Of a stretch of 64,000 nt of DNA, positions 10,661 to 18,808 are shown piece by piece. A program made the translations under genes and the position numbers. Within the stretch, counting starts at the first letter, position 1, and every line of letters starts with the position of its first letter. Origin of the DNA: Cellvibrio zantedeschiae (GTDB lineage Bacteria; Pseudomonadota; Gammaproteobacteria; Pseudomonadales; Cellvibrionaceae); the NCBI RefSeq assembly GCF_014652535.1, contig NZ_BMYZ01000003.1, positions 434,001 through 498,000 of the forward strand, given 5' to 3'. A model generated the notes under the pieces. That model worked only from the letters and a program-made list of their open reading frames with translations. It was not told the DNA's origin and made no database searches.

Positions 10661-13600
10661 TTAAAATCTGTAACGAACGCCCAGTTTGTAACGGCTGCCA
10701 TATGCCCAGGCATCTAACAACTGGTTGTCATATCGGCCATGAGTACTCATTGTCTCGTTGGTGATATTGGTCGCTTCAAAAAATACATTTAATTGTTCGG
10801 TAAATGCATAACTTCCGCTGACATCGATTTGTGTACTTGCGTTAACAAATGTAGGTTCAGCGCCGTATTCAGAAATATTTTGGCCCTGCCCGAATTGCAA
10901 CAAGTATTCATCGCGCCAGTTAACAGCCACACGCAATTCAAAACCGTTACGATCATAGAAGCCAACAAAGTTCATTGAGTCGGCAAGGCCGGTCACTGCA
11001 AATCCACTTTGACTTAAATCGTTGCGGTCATAGGGTTTGTCGGTATTTACGATGGTGGCGTTGGCATTGAAACCAAAACCTGATTCACCAAATACATGTT
11101 GCCACGCAAGCTCAAGTCCATCGACGCGCGCTTTAGGACCATTCACGCGTTGGCTCACGTTATAAATGGCTTTTTGGCCGGTGCTTGGATCAATCACGTC
11201 GTTAATGGTTTGACGTTGCGTACCTTGCACGATGAAGTTGGTTACATCCTTCACAAAATAGTTACCGGCAACATAAGAGTTGTCCTGGTAATACCATTCC
11301 AACGCAAGGTCCATGTTGTCCGACAGGAAGGGTTCCAATTTCGGATTGCCGCCCGTTGCCGTTAAGGCCCCTACGCGTGGCAATGAACCTACGTTTAATA
11401 CTGGAGTGAGGAAGTTAATGGATGGACGAGTGAGTGTGCGTGATGCATCAAAACGCAAATTCAATTCGTCGGTTAATTCCAGTTTTAAATCCAGGCTGGG
11501 TAACAGGAATGCATAATCGTGCGAAGTTGAAATAGATTTTGAATCAGAGAAAGTGGTTGTCAAAAGTGTGGGGTCGGCGGGGCTCAAAGTTAATTGAGTG
11601 GGTACACGACCTTGGCCTTTGGATTCTATTTCGGTTTGTTCTTCTCTAACACCTGCGTTGATATGGAAAGGTAAGCTACCTAATTCGGTATCAAATGCAA
11701 TTTTCAAAAATAATGATGTTGTGGTTTCCGTAATATCTTGCACGCTACCAGGATCTAACGCCAACTCCAATTTGCCGGTGTAGTTAGTACCACAGCAATC
11801 ATAGTTGTAGCCTGGAATATTTTTCGTTTGCGGATTACCTAATCCTTCAAGATAGCTGTACACATCAAACGGATTGTAGGCCAACAACTCAGGAATTAAC
11901 GCATCATTACCAGAGAATCCTGGAATAAAATCTGAAGTGCTAACAAAATGTCTGGGCACTGATGTTGGAATGACCACGCCAGTGGTTCTGCCAGATGGCA
12001 AACCATAACCTGACCAGGTTTGCCAGAAATTATTGGCGAAGGTATTGCTGTTTTGCAGCGTGAAATTATCGTCAACAATCGACGCACCAAGGCTTAGCTT
12101 AAGATTATCTTGCGTCCAATTCACCGCGAATTTCGCTTGGTCAATAGTGTCAGTATTTTCCTGACGCATACGCACAATAACGTGCGAACCAATCACGCTC
12201 GGATCGCGCACAACTTTGCTTTCATTGCAAGAAGGACCAAAGGTAGACATCACCGGCAAGTGACTGCTGCTATCGCCCGTTACAGCAACGCCCATATCAC
12301 AGCCCAGGGCGCCACCGTAACCCAGGTTCATACCATCGGTACTATTTTGCCCGTCGGGATTTAATTCACTTTTTGCGTGTGCTAAATCAAATGTATATGA
12401 AAGATTATCGTTAAGATCATATTTTACGTTCACGCCAATTTGATTGGTTTCGAGCAGTGAACGGTTGATGCCCGCGTTTAAATTCATTACGTCATCAAGG
12501 TTAACGAAATCAACAATGGTGCCGTTTGAATCTTGCTTAACATTACGAAACGCGTTGAAATCAAACCATACACCAAAACCATAGTTAAAAGTTTCAACTT
12601 CCTGGCGCGAATAGTTGTCGTCAATGGTTAATAATAATTGATCGTTAGGTTTCCATTGGAAAGCAATGCGTCCGTCCAGACGTTCATCGGTTGTAATATT
12701 TTGATCAGCACCAAATTGAATTTGGCTCCAGCTAACAAGTGAGCCGGGCGCATTTAATTCGCTATTCGTACAATTCGCTGTTAATTGGCAGGGGCGAACT
12801 TTTCCGCCTTGCCATCCGGAAACAAATACGTGGTTGGCTTCGGTTTCCTGTTCGGTTTGAATCAGGTTCACCAAAATACCCAGGGTGTCGTCAGCAAAAG
12901 TGTTGCTGTACAAAGCACCCAATGTTGGTTTTATTTCACCAGACTGATCTTGCGTGGAGCCAGAAGCAGATAGCGCAACTTTTTGGCCGGGATGATCAAA
13001 AGGTTTCGGATATGAAATATTAACGGTGGCACCAATCGAATTGCTGCCCATGGTTACGTCAGGTGTTTTCATGACGGAAACACCGCCAACAAAATCTGCA
13101 CCTACCGTACTGAAATCAACCGAGCGGCCGCCGGATGCAGTAGAAATTCTGCGGCCATCAAATAATGTTTCGTTAAAGTCGCCACCAAAACCACGCACGG
13201 TAATACCTGTAGGTTCACCACGCGCACCGCTGCGTTGAATTGAAACACCAGGAACACGTTGCAATGATGCTGCAATGTTTGAATCGGGAAATTTACCTAT
13301 ATCTTCAGCGGTAATTGCGTCCACAACTCCGGAAGCATCGCGTTTAATATCCATATTGCGTTGTAAAGATTGGCGAATCCCGGTGACTATAACTTCTTCA
13401 GCAGTAGGCGCAGTTCCATTGTCCTGTGCGGCTGCATATTGCGAAGTGAACACCGAAGATATTATCGCCACTATAGCGGTTGATAACTTGGTTTTTTTTG
13501 GCATCTCTTCAGACTCCTGATTATTAGTATTTTGGATAATCATGAGCTGACCGTTGGTATCGACTACCATTTTTAAACCGGTATTACGCAATAAAATATC

Positions 13601-13921
13601 TATAGCGTCGTCAATAGAATAATGACCAGACAACTTGTGAGCTTGTATTTCTTTAACTTTATCGTAAGGAAATATCAGCGTCAGGTTGGCTTGTTCGGCA
13701 AAGGTAGTCAGAGCAAGATCAGCTCGTTCTCTCGGTATGTCGAAGTCATATTTTTTTGACAAAACCTCAGCGCTAGCCAAAGTTGCCGGTGAATTTAATA
13801 CCAGACAACCTACGACTAAAGTGCTGAATAAGACTTTATCGACCATACGTGGTGACAGGTTTTTGCCTGCACACTTATAAGACGATAGAGATTGCTTTTT
13901 CCACCATTGCGAGTGCTTCAT
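10661..13921 (-). CDS. TonB-dependent receptor with N-terminal STN signalling domain
   Basis: This 1086-residue outer-membrane protein takes up a substrate using TonB energy and probably signals to FecR. Order: signal peptide (about 28-51), STN domain (about 57-131, with YDFDIPRERADLALTTFAEQ), a second hydrophobic stretch, TonB-box-like EEVIVTGIRQSLQ near 175, plug (DIGKFPDSNIAASLQRVPGV, TVRGFGGDF), then a large barrel ending in ...YKLGVRYRF with terminal aromatic. It resembles the Xanthomonas/Caulobacter receptor group. Oddly, M140 begins MPKKTKLSTAIVAIIS, itself a plausible signal peptide ending AAAQ, and AGGAG lies about eight bases upstream of that codon (13504). This looks like an STN cassette joined in frame to a complete receptor precursor, or two alternative starts. 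Confidence 0.9.
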   Translation of the reverse strand: MKHSQWWKKQSLSSYKCAGKNLSPRMVDKVLFSTLVVGCLVLNSPATLASAEVLSKKYDFDIPRERADLALTTFAEQANLTLIFPYDKVKEIQAHKLSGHYSIDDAIDILLRNTGLKMVVDTNGQLMIIQNTNNQESEEMPKKTKLSTAIVAIISSVFTSQYAAAQDNGTAPTAEEVIVTGIRQSLQRNMDIKRDASGVVDAITAEDIGKFPDSNIAASLQRVPGVSIQRSGARGEPTGITVRGFGGDFNETLFDGRRISTASGGRSVDFSTVGADFVGGVSVMKTPDVTMGSNSIGATVNISYPKPFDHPGQKVALSASGSTQDQSGEIKPTLGALYSNTFADDTLGILVNLIQTEQETEANHVFVSGWQGGKVRPCQLTANCTNSELNAPGSLVSWSQIQFGADQNITTDERLDGRIAFQWKPNDQLLLTIDDNYSRQEVETFNYGFGVWFDFNAFRNVKQDSNGTIVDFVNLDDVMNLNAGINRSLLETNQIGVNVKYDLNDNLSYTFDLAHAKSELNPDGQNSTDGMNLGYGGALGCDMGVAVTGDSSSHLPVMSTFGPSCNESKVVRDPSVIGSHVIVRMRQENTDTIDQAKFAVNWTQDNLKLSLGASIVDDNFTLQNSNTFANNFWQTWSGYGLPSGRTTGVVIPTSVPRHFVSTSDFIPGFSGNDALIPELLAYNPFDVYSYLEGLGNPQTKNIPGYNYDCCGTNYTGKLELALDPGSVQDITETTTSLFLKIAFDTELGSLPFHINAGVREEQTEIESKGQGRVPTQLTLSPADPTLLTTTFSDSKSISTSHDYAFLLPSLDLKLELTDELNLRFDASRTLTRPSINFLTPVLNVGSLPRVGALTATGGNPKLEPFLSDNMDLALEWYYQDNSYVAGNYFVKDVTNFIVQGTQRQTINDVIDPSTGQKAIYNVSQRVNGPKARVDGLELAWQHVFGESGFGFNANATIVNTDKPYDRNDLSQSGFAVTGLADSMNFVGFYDRNGFELRVAVNWRDEYLLQFGQGQNISEYGAEPTFVNASTQIDVSGSYAFTEQLNVFFEATNITNETMSTHGRYDNQLLDAWAYGSRYKLGVRYRF

Positions 13922-14002
13922 TTACCAGTTTATTGTTGACCGCATAAAATTATTTTTATAAAAAAGTTTCCTATGTAAAAAGTTATTCTTCGATTAGCCG
14001 AA

Positions 14003-15013
14003 TCATTTATCCATGGTTAACAGGATTTGGTTCGCTTTATCGTATTCATATTGGATATCAAAATTATTGTGCAAGGTTGATAGCAAACTGGGGGTATCGC
14101 CAATTTTAAATACACCGGCAATACGAATTTGTTTAAGGGAGGAGTCGTGAATCACAAAAGTTTGGTCGCTGTAGCGGTTAAATTCCAACACAGCTTCATC
14201 CAGTGTTTCGCCGCGAAATACGATAGTGCCTTGTTGCCAGCTTAGTTGTGCCGTCATTTCACCATCGCTGATTTTTTCTACCTGTTGGATCACGCCAGAT
14301 AAAATTGCCTTCTCGCCTTTGGAAATAAATAGGTTGGGATTATTCAGCGGCTCTTGTTCCAGTGCGACAGGATTTTCAATATGTTTGTTATCCGCAATAG
14401 CCACGCGCCCTTCGGTAACCCACAATTTCACTTTGTTCGAACTCAGTACTCGCACATCAAAAGCAGTGCCCACTGCTTGAACGACTTTGTCGTTAGCGAC
14501 AACGCGTAAAGGCCGTGAGGTATCGTGAGCAACATCAACATGAATTTCACCGCGGCTGAGCAACAACAAACGCTGCTTGGGGGAATAGACAACTTTCACC
14601 TGGCTATCGGTATTCAAAATCAGCGTTGAGCCATCGTCGAGCAAAATTTTTCGCTGTTCGCCTACAGACGTTTTGTAAGCCAGTTCAGGCGTAGCTTTTT
14701 CCACGGCAAATGGCATCAACAAAAAAGCACCCAGGCAGGCAAACAAAAAAGATGCCGCCACGGCGTAGTGCATGGTGTAGGATTTTTTTCGCGGTTGTAT
14801 CTGAAAAATTTCTGACAACAAAGACAGTCTGTCCATCTTGTCCCAGAGCTGGGCCAAACGCATTAATACTTTGCCGTTCTCGGCATCTTGCGCTAACCAG
14901 TGTTGTAATTCCGCTTCTTCGCTTTTGGTTAATTTTCTATCCAGACGCGCAATCCACAAACTGGCTTCGTCAAAACGTTTTTCCTGATTGGGGAAATCCA
15001 CAATATTACTCAC
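14003..15013 (-). CDS. FecR-type anti-sigma / sigma regulator
   Basis: This 336-residue inner-membrane regulator carries an N-terminal cytoplasmic domain (DUF4880-like: EASLWIARLDRKLTKSEEAE, LQHWLAQD), one transmembrane helix near residues 90-110 (YAVAASFLFACLGAFLLMPF), a periplasmic FecR domain (TSVGEQRKILLDDGSTLILN, LSRGEIHVDVAHD, VGTAFDVRV) and a C-terminal DUF4974-like/STN-like region (LDEAVLEFNRYSDQ). In the FecIRA model it receives a signal from the STN domain of the receptor and controls the ECF sigma factor. Its start overlaps the sigma gene stop by 8 bp and the receptor gene follows 81 bp downstream, forming a complete signalling cassette. Confidence 0.92.
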   Translation of the reverse strand: MSNIVDFPNQEKRFDEASLWIARLDRKLTKSEEAELQHWLAQDAENGKVLMRLAQLWDKMDRLSLLSEIFQIQPRKKSYTMHYAVAASFLFACLGAFLLMPFAVEKATPELAYKTSVGEQRKILLDDGSTLILNTDSQVKVVYSPKQRLLLLSRGEIHVDVAHDTSRPLRVVANDKVVQAVGTAFDVRVLSSNKVKLWVTEGRVAIADNKHIENPVALEQEPLNNPNLFISKGEKAILSGVIQQVEKISDGEMTAQLSWQQGTIVFRGETLDEAVLEFNRYSDQTFVIHDSSLKQIRIAGVFKIGDTPSLLSTLHNNFDIQYEYDKANQILLTMDK

Positions 15014-15578
15014 AATGAACCTCCATGACGGAATCTTCTCTGCTGGTTTCTGGCAGTGGTTCCAACTGAAAGTTCATGTAGTGGAAACATCGTTTAATCC
15101 CGAAGGCTATATGTTTTTCAACGGTGCTCTCACTGATATTTAAATCAGCGGCAATTTCTTTTTGGCTGTAACCATAAACTTTCTTCATCACAAATACGCG
15201 TCTGCATTGAATAGGCAGCTCGCGAACTGCTCTGCAAAACAATTCAAATTCTTCTTTGGAAGCGACTGTATTGAAGGTGGAATCTTCGCCCGTCTGCTCA
15301 ATGAGCTCCTGGATATCGGCATGCTCGCTATCATCAAGGCTGATGGACAACCGGTTTTCCGCGCGTTTGACATGGTCCAGCGCCAGGTTTTTCACAATCC
15401 GGTACATAAACGAACGAGGGCTTTTTATAGGTTCCTCGTTGGATATTTCACAAATCCGGACGTAGGTTTCCTGAACTATGTCTTCAATTTCCTTGGGCGG
15501 TGCAATAGTAGATGCGACCTTGGCCAAACTCCGCTGGATACCCATAAACAGGGTCGAAAGATTCTCTCGGTTTGACAT
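15006..15578 (-). CDS. ECF-family RNA polymerase sigma factor (FecI-like)
   Basis: This 190-residue protein has sigma region 2 (DIVQETYVRICEIS, SFMYRIVKNLALDHVKR) and region 4 with a helix-turn-helix (ELPIQCRRVFVMKKVYGYS, QKEIAADLNISESTVEKHI). The SPRSFMYRI pattern is typical of FecI-type ECF factors. It is the first gene of the sigma-FecR-receptor cassette and probably directs transcription of the receptor. ATG 15578 is preceded by AGGTCACCT. A sequence resembling a Fur box lies about 160 bp upstream. Confidence 0.93.
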   Translation of the reverse strand: MSNRENLSTLFMGIQRSLAKVASTIAPPKEIEDIVQETYVRICEISNEEPIKSPRSFMYRIVKNLALDHVKRAENRLSISLDDSEHADIQELIEQTGEDSTFNTVASKEEFELFCRAVRELPIQCRRVFVMKKVYGYSQKEIAADLNISESTVEKHIAFGIKRCFHYMNFQLEPLPETSREDSVMEVHCE

Positions 15579-15737
15579 AGGTGACCTGTGATTATTATGT
15601 TTTGACCCAAAATACTAAGACGAATTAGCGAAAAAAATCCGCTAGTCAGTTTGAAAATAAATCCAAAAATTTAATAATTACTTAAAAATCAATAAGATAA
15701 AAATTTCGCTTAACTAAACTTAATCATCATTCTATAT

Positions 15738-15756
15738 GATATTTAATCTGATTATC
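15738..15756. promoter_or_regulatory. Possible Fur box upstream of the ECF sigma gene
   Basis: Read on the minus strand, the 19-mer GATAATCAGATTAAATATC matches 14 of 19 positions of the classical Fur consensus (GATAATGATAATCATTATC). The region is very A+T-rich, so chance similarity is possible. Iron control would suit a FecI-like cassette. Distance to the sigma start is about 160 bp. Confidence 0.3.
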
Positions 15757-15766
15757 ATAAGAGATA

Positions 15767-15923
15767 CCTGAGCTGGGAAACAAGTTCCCTAACCTCAGGG
15801 GGCTGTAAATATTTCCGCTGCGTGGACAGTCAGCTCGCCACCTTTAAAGACGTCATGAGCTTTTCAGTTATGTTGTGATTAAGGTTGACGCAGAAATACC
15901 CGGGCTTGGGCAATCGCCAAGCC
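15767..15923. other. Stem-rich intergenic segment, possible structured RNA
   Basis: In the 481 bp gap between the sigma gene and the beta-lactamase gene, several nested inverted repeats occur. CCTGAG (15767-15772) pairs with CTCAGG (15794-15799) around GGGAA/TTCCC; CTGCGT (15818-15823) pairs with ACGCAG (15888-15893); GGCTTGG (15903-15909) pairs with CCAAGCC (15917-15923). The last is followed on plus by TGAGGATTTTT, terminator-like. I matched it to no known riboswitch. Either strand could be transcribed. Confidence 0.35.
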
Positions 15924-16033
15924 TGAGGATTTTTCTGTTGATGAGGAGGAATTACGCCGACGCTGCAGAAGGCGGCATTAGCGGTGCGAAGATCTTGTTA
16001 GAAAAACGCATCGCTAGTTTGGGAGAGTTTTAA
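15875..16033 (+). CDS. Possible small ORF or gene remnant
   Basis: A plus-strand frame of about 52 codons (GTG 15875) or 30 codons (ATG 15941) ends in TAA at 16031-16033. The last part, GGISGAKILLEKRIASLGEF, has a protein-like composition. The ATG at 15941 has no clear ribosome binding site. It overlaps the stem-rich segment and is convergent with the beta-lactamase gene. It could equally be chance or the tail of a decayed gene. Confidence 0.15.
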   Translation: MIKVDAEIPGLGQSPSLRIFLLMRRNYADAAEGGISGAKILLEKRIASLGEF

Positions 16034-16059
16034 AATTTGCGGCTTGATTAAGACAACAA

Positions 16060-16914
16060 TCATTTCTGCTTTTGCTTTTCTAATTCAGCGTCAAAAGCAG
16101 CTTCTGCTTTGGTGACAAATTCCTTTAATTCATTTGGGTTAACAAACGCATTCGGGTTACCGTTTTTTTGCGCTTGGTGTTTTTCATCGTGATTAATAAC
16201 AGGCGGATGGCCAATCAATAAAATATCTGCCTGGATCACCTTGGCGCGCGCAAAAGTTTTGCGGTAATCCTCAACGATGTTAGGGCTCACTTTATTATTA
16301 ATTAAACGATTTCCCGCCACAGTAATACTGCTTAAGAAAAACACGCTGTGATCTTCGCCGTTAATTGTATCGCGCGTTAACCAACTGGTTGCGCCTTCGG
16401 TGTGGCCCGGTGTAAATACCGCTTGCAGACTAATACCACCTAATTTTATTTGCTCACCATCGGCGATGATGCGATCAACTTTCACAGCAGGAAATTTTGT
16501 TGCGCCGTTTTCATTATCGCCAGTATGCGCGCCTCTCTCCAAAGCTTTTACATCGTTCTTGCTCGCAAGCAATTTAGCGCCAGTAGATTTTTTTATTTGC
16601 GCAAGGCCCGCGACATGATCGTAATGTGCATGGTTTTCCAAAAGATATTTAACGTCGCTTAACTTAAAGCCCAGGCTTTTTATATTAGCCTCCACGATCT
16701 TCCCACCTTCCTCAGTAGCACCGTCGACTAATATATGGCCTTCCGGCGTGGTAATCAGGTAAACACCTATGCCTTTGGTACCCACAGAATAGATGTGATC
16801 GGTAATTTGAAAGGGCGCGTGAGGCTCGCTCCAGCTGGGGTCGTGGGCGAAGGCGCTACTTGAAACTAAAATGTTCGACACTAAAAGCGCACTTAAAATC
16901 TGAAAAGCTTTCAT
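16060..16914 (-). CDS. Subclass B3 metallo-beta-lactamase
   Basis: This 284-residue periplasmic hydrolase has a signal peptide (MKAFQILSALLVSNILVSSS, cleaved near AFA-HD). The zinc ligands fit subclass B3: H95 and H97 plus D99 and H100 in HAHYDH, H171 in FTPGHTEG, and H235 in LLIGHPP as the last ligand. Length and the post-H235 tail (NPNAFVNPNELKEFVTKAE) also fit. B3 enzymes hydrolyse most beta-lactams including carbapenems, but environmental members vary and some have other substrates. It stands alone, with no regulator beside it and no mobile element visible. Confidence 0.88.
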   Translation of the reverse strand: MKAFQILSALLVSNILVSSSAFAHDPSWSEPHAPFQITDHIYSVGTKGIGVYLITTPEGHILVDGATEEGGKIVEANIKSLGFKLSDVKYLLENHAHYDHVAGLAQIKKSTGAKLLASKNDVKALERGAHTGDNENGATKFPAVKVDRIIADGEQIKLGGISLQAVFTPGHTEGATSWLTRDTINGEDHSVFFLSSITVAGNRLINNKVSPNIVEDYRKTFARAKVIQADILLIGHPPVINHDEKHQAQKNGNPNAFVNPNELKEFVTKAEAAFDAELEKQKQK

Positions 16915-17277
16915 AAGTTTTTCCTTAATAACGACAGGCTAACAAACGGTGAGTTACTTTAACCCTGTCTATGGTGAATTGCTGAAAATATTTTTCTAAA
17001 AAAAGAATCCAAACAGGTACAAACATACGTCTAGAGAACTGCAGGCACAGCACCCGAGTAGATTTCTGTACTGCATTACAATGTCTATGCCAAAAAATTA
17101 ACTCGTTGATTTGCGTGAAAATTATTTTAAGAAGTAAATCTATTGGCAGGATTATTCCGAAAACGAACTGCTAATTCCGAAATCGGACACAAACAGCGAG
17201 ACAAGATGAATCAGCGCAATCAGGATCAATAAATAATAAGGCAGCTCTTTCGGGCTGCCATCACCTAACTCTAATGG
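16915..17277. other. Non-coding spacer between divergent genes
   Basis: This 363 bp spacer separates the beta-lactamase gene (minus) from the secreted protein gene (plus). The only clear structure is a hairpin at 17240-17259 (GGCAGCTC, loop TTTC, GGGCTGCC; one G-T pair). Its T-rich flank lies on the minus-strand side, where no gene ends, so it could be a 5' leader hairpin of the downstream gene. No operator was recognised. Confidence 0.45.
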
Positions 17278-17952
17278 ATGGCCAATATGTTTAGCATGAG
17301 TCGCAACAAAATCGTCTACAGCGCCCTTACCTTGGCGGTGGCGTTCAATTCTGCCATGGCTTTTGCAGCAGAAGGTGAACGAACAGTAACCTTGCAAGAG
17401 GATATTGCTCAGGCGGAGCTCCTGCGGTTAGAAATACCCGCTGGTGATGTGGAAATCATTGGCACGGCGGGTACTGGTTTAACTGCAGTGGTTACGGTAG
17501 TTTGCCAGAAAGAAAATCAGGAAAACTGTTACAAGCTGATCAAAGAATTAGGCTGGAGCAAAAAAACTGGCACGGTCACCGAGTTGAGCTTAAGCCCGGC
17601 TGGAATTACCCGTTACGATCACATTACCCTTAAGGTGAAAATCGGCGTACCCAAAGATAAAAAATTGGACGTTAACTTGAGCGCTGGCGAACTGCGCATT
17701 AGCGACACCAGCGCCTGCCTCACTGCCGAAGTCAACGCCGGTGAGCTCAATATCAGGCTCAAGGAAAATCAATTTGCCTCGGCAGAGCTCAGCGCCAAAG
17801 TTGGCGATGCACATGTAATTTCCCCTACAGGCGAAAAAATCGAAGGTGACCGCTCGCTGTTGGTAGGTGCAAATGCAAGCTGGAAAGGCACGGGCTCTTG
17901 CCAGACCAAAGCCAGTGTTCTGGCTGGTGAAGTGCAACTTAGGCTCAATTAG
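17278..17952 (+). CDS. Secreted beta-rich protein, DUF4097-like
   Basis: This protein of up to 224 residues has a signal peptide starting best at the seventh codon (MSRNKIVYSALTLAVAFNSA, cleavage near AFA-AE). The mature part shows short repeated strands with GDVEI, AGELRI, AGELNI and AGEVQL turns, a pattern seen in DUF4097/DUF2807-type beta-helical adhesin-like proteins. Three cysteines in the mature part (VVCQKENQENC, and one near the end) may form disulfides. The longest start (17278) is listed; ATGs at 17287 and 17296 are alternatives. It ends 72 bp before the DeoR-type regulator gene. Function unknown. Confidence 0.6.
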   Translation: MANMFSMSRNKIVYSALTLAVAFNSAMAFAAEGERTVTLQEDIAQAELLRLEIPAGDVEIIGTAGTGLTAVVTVVCQKENQENCYKLIKELGWSKKTGTVTELSLSPAGITRYDHITLKVKIGVPKDKKLDVNLSAGELRISDTSACLTAEVNAGELNIRLKENQFASAELSAKVGDAHVISPTGEKIEGDRSLLVGANASWKGTGSCQTKASVLAGEVQLRLN

Positions 17953-17971
17953 TAATCAATAGGCTTGCTTT

Positions 17972-18003
17972 TATCTTTCGAAAAGCTACAATATCTTTCG
18001 AAA
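17972..18003. promoter_or_regulatory. Probable operator of the DeoR-type regulator (two 20-bp-spaced repeats)
   Basis: TATCTTTCGAAA occurs at 17972-17983 and again at 17992-18003, exactly 20 bp (two helical turns) apart. The second copy continues as TTTCGAAACGAAA. DeoR-family operators commonly contain such TTTCG half-sites. The pair lies 21 bp before the regulator start and is enclosed by the inverted repeat TAGGCTTGC (17960-17968) / GCAAGCCTA (18015-18023). Autoregulation is the likely use. Confidence 0.6.
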
Positions 18004-18024
18004 CGAAACTTAAGGCAAGCCTAA

Positions 18025-18795
18025 ATGACCAAACGTAACACTCAACAGCGTCGCCGCGCCATTATTGACCTGCTTAACGCCAGTGGCGAAGTCAGTGTTG
18101 AGGCTTTGGCGGGGCAGTTTGTGACCTCAGAAGTTACGATTCGAAAGGATCTTGCCGCTTTAGAAACCAATGGTTTGCTGTTGCGCCGTTACGGTGGCGC
18201 TGTTCCAGTTCCGCAAGAGCTCATTGCCAACCCCGCCGAAGAAAAAGTTTCAGTTCGTAAACAAGCCATTGCTAAAGCCGCTGCTGCGCTTATCCGCGAC
18301 CACAACCGCATCATTCTGGATAGCGGTAGCTCCACCACCTCCGCCCTTTTGCCTGAACTTTCCAGCAAGCAAGGCTTGGTGGTGATGACCAATTCCCTCA
18401 GCATCGCCAACGCCCTGCGCGAGCTGGAAAACGAACCCACGATTCTTATGACCGGCGGCACTTGGGACCCAAAATCAGAAGGCTTCCAGGGCCAGTTGGC
18501 CGAACAAATACTGCGCTCCTATAACTTTGACCAATTCTTTATAGGTGCAGACGGACTGGATTTAACACGCGGAACAACTACCTTTAATGAGCTTTACAGC
18601 CTGAGCCGCGTTATGGCCGAAGTTGCGCGCGAAGTGATTGTGATGGCCGAGTCCGACAAAATCAGCCGCAAAATTCCCAATCTGGAATTGCCCTGGTCAG
18701 CGGTAAAAGTATTGGTGACTGACGACGGAATTAGTAGCCAAGACAAAACAAGAATTGAGCAACAAGGTGTGCAAGTAATTTGCGCAACCTTGTAG
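18025..18795 (+). CDS. glmR: DeoR-family transcriptional regulator (GlmR-like)
   Basis: This 256-residue protein has an N-terminal DeoR helix-turn-helix (RRRAIIDLLNASGEVSVEAL, then SEVTIRKDLAALETNGLLLRR, GGAV) and a C-terminal sugar-phosphate sensing DeoRC domain (ILDSGSSTTSALLPEL, MTNSLSIANAL, LMTGGTWDPKSEGFQG, FIGADGLD, MAESDKI). In Pseudomonas and relatives a DeoR regulator lies between glmU and glmS and controls glmS; position and family fit that role. A pair of repeated TTTCGAAA elements precedes it. A small secreted-protein gene separates it from glmS here. Confidence 0.82.
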   Translation: MTKRNTQQRRRAIIDLLNASGEVSVEALAGQFVTSEVTIRKDLAALETNGLLLRRYGGAVPVPQELIANPAEEKVSVRKQAIAKAAAALIRDHNRIILDSGSSTTSALLPELSSKQGLVVMTNSLSIANALRELENEPTILMTGGTWDPKSEGFQGQLAEQILRSYNFDQFFIGADGLDLTRGTTTFNELYSLSRVMAEVAREVIVMAESDKISRKIPNLELPWSAVKVLVTDDGISSQDKTRIEQQGVQVICATL

Positions 18796-18808
18796 CAGGA
18801 AACCAGTA

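Noticed and set aside
15767-15923. Cobalamin or cyclic di-GMP riboswitch
   Set aside because: The conserved core motifs of those riboswitches were looked for and not found; only unspecific stems are supported.
17240-17259. Hairpin as a terminator for a minus-strand gene
   Set aside because: No minus-strand gene ends there; it is listed only as a possible leader hairpin in the spacer entry.
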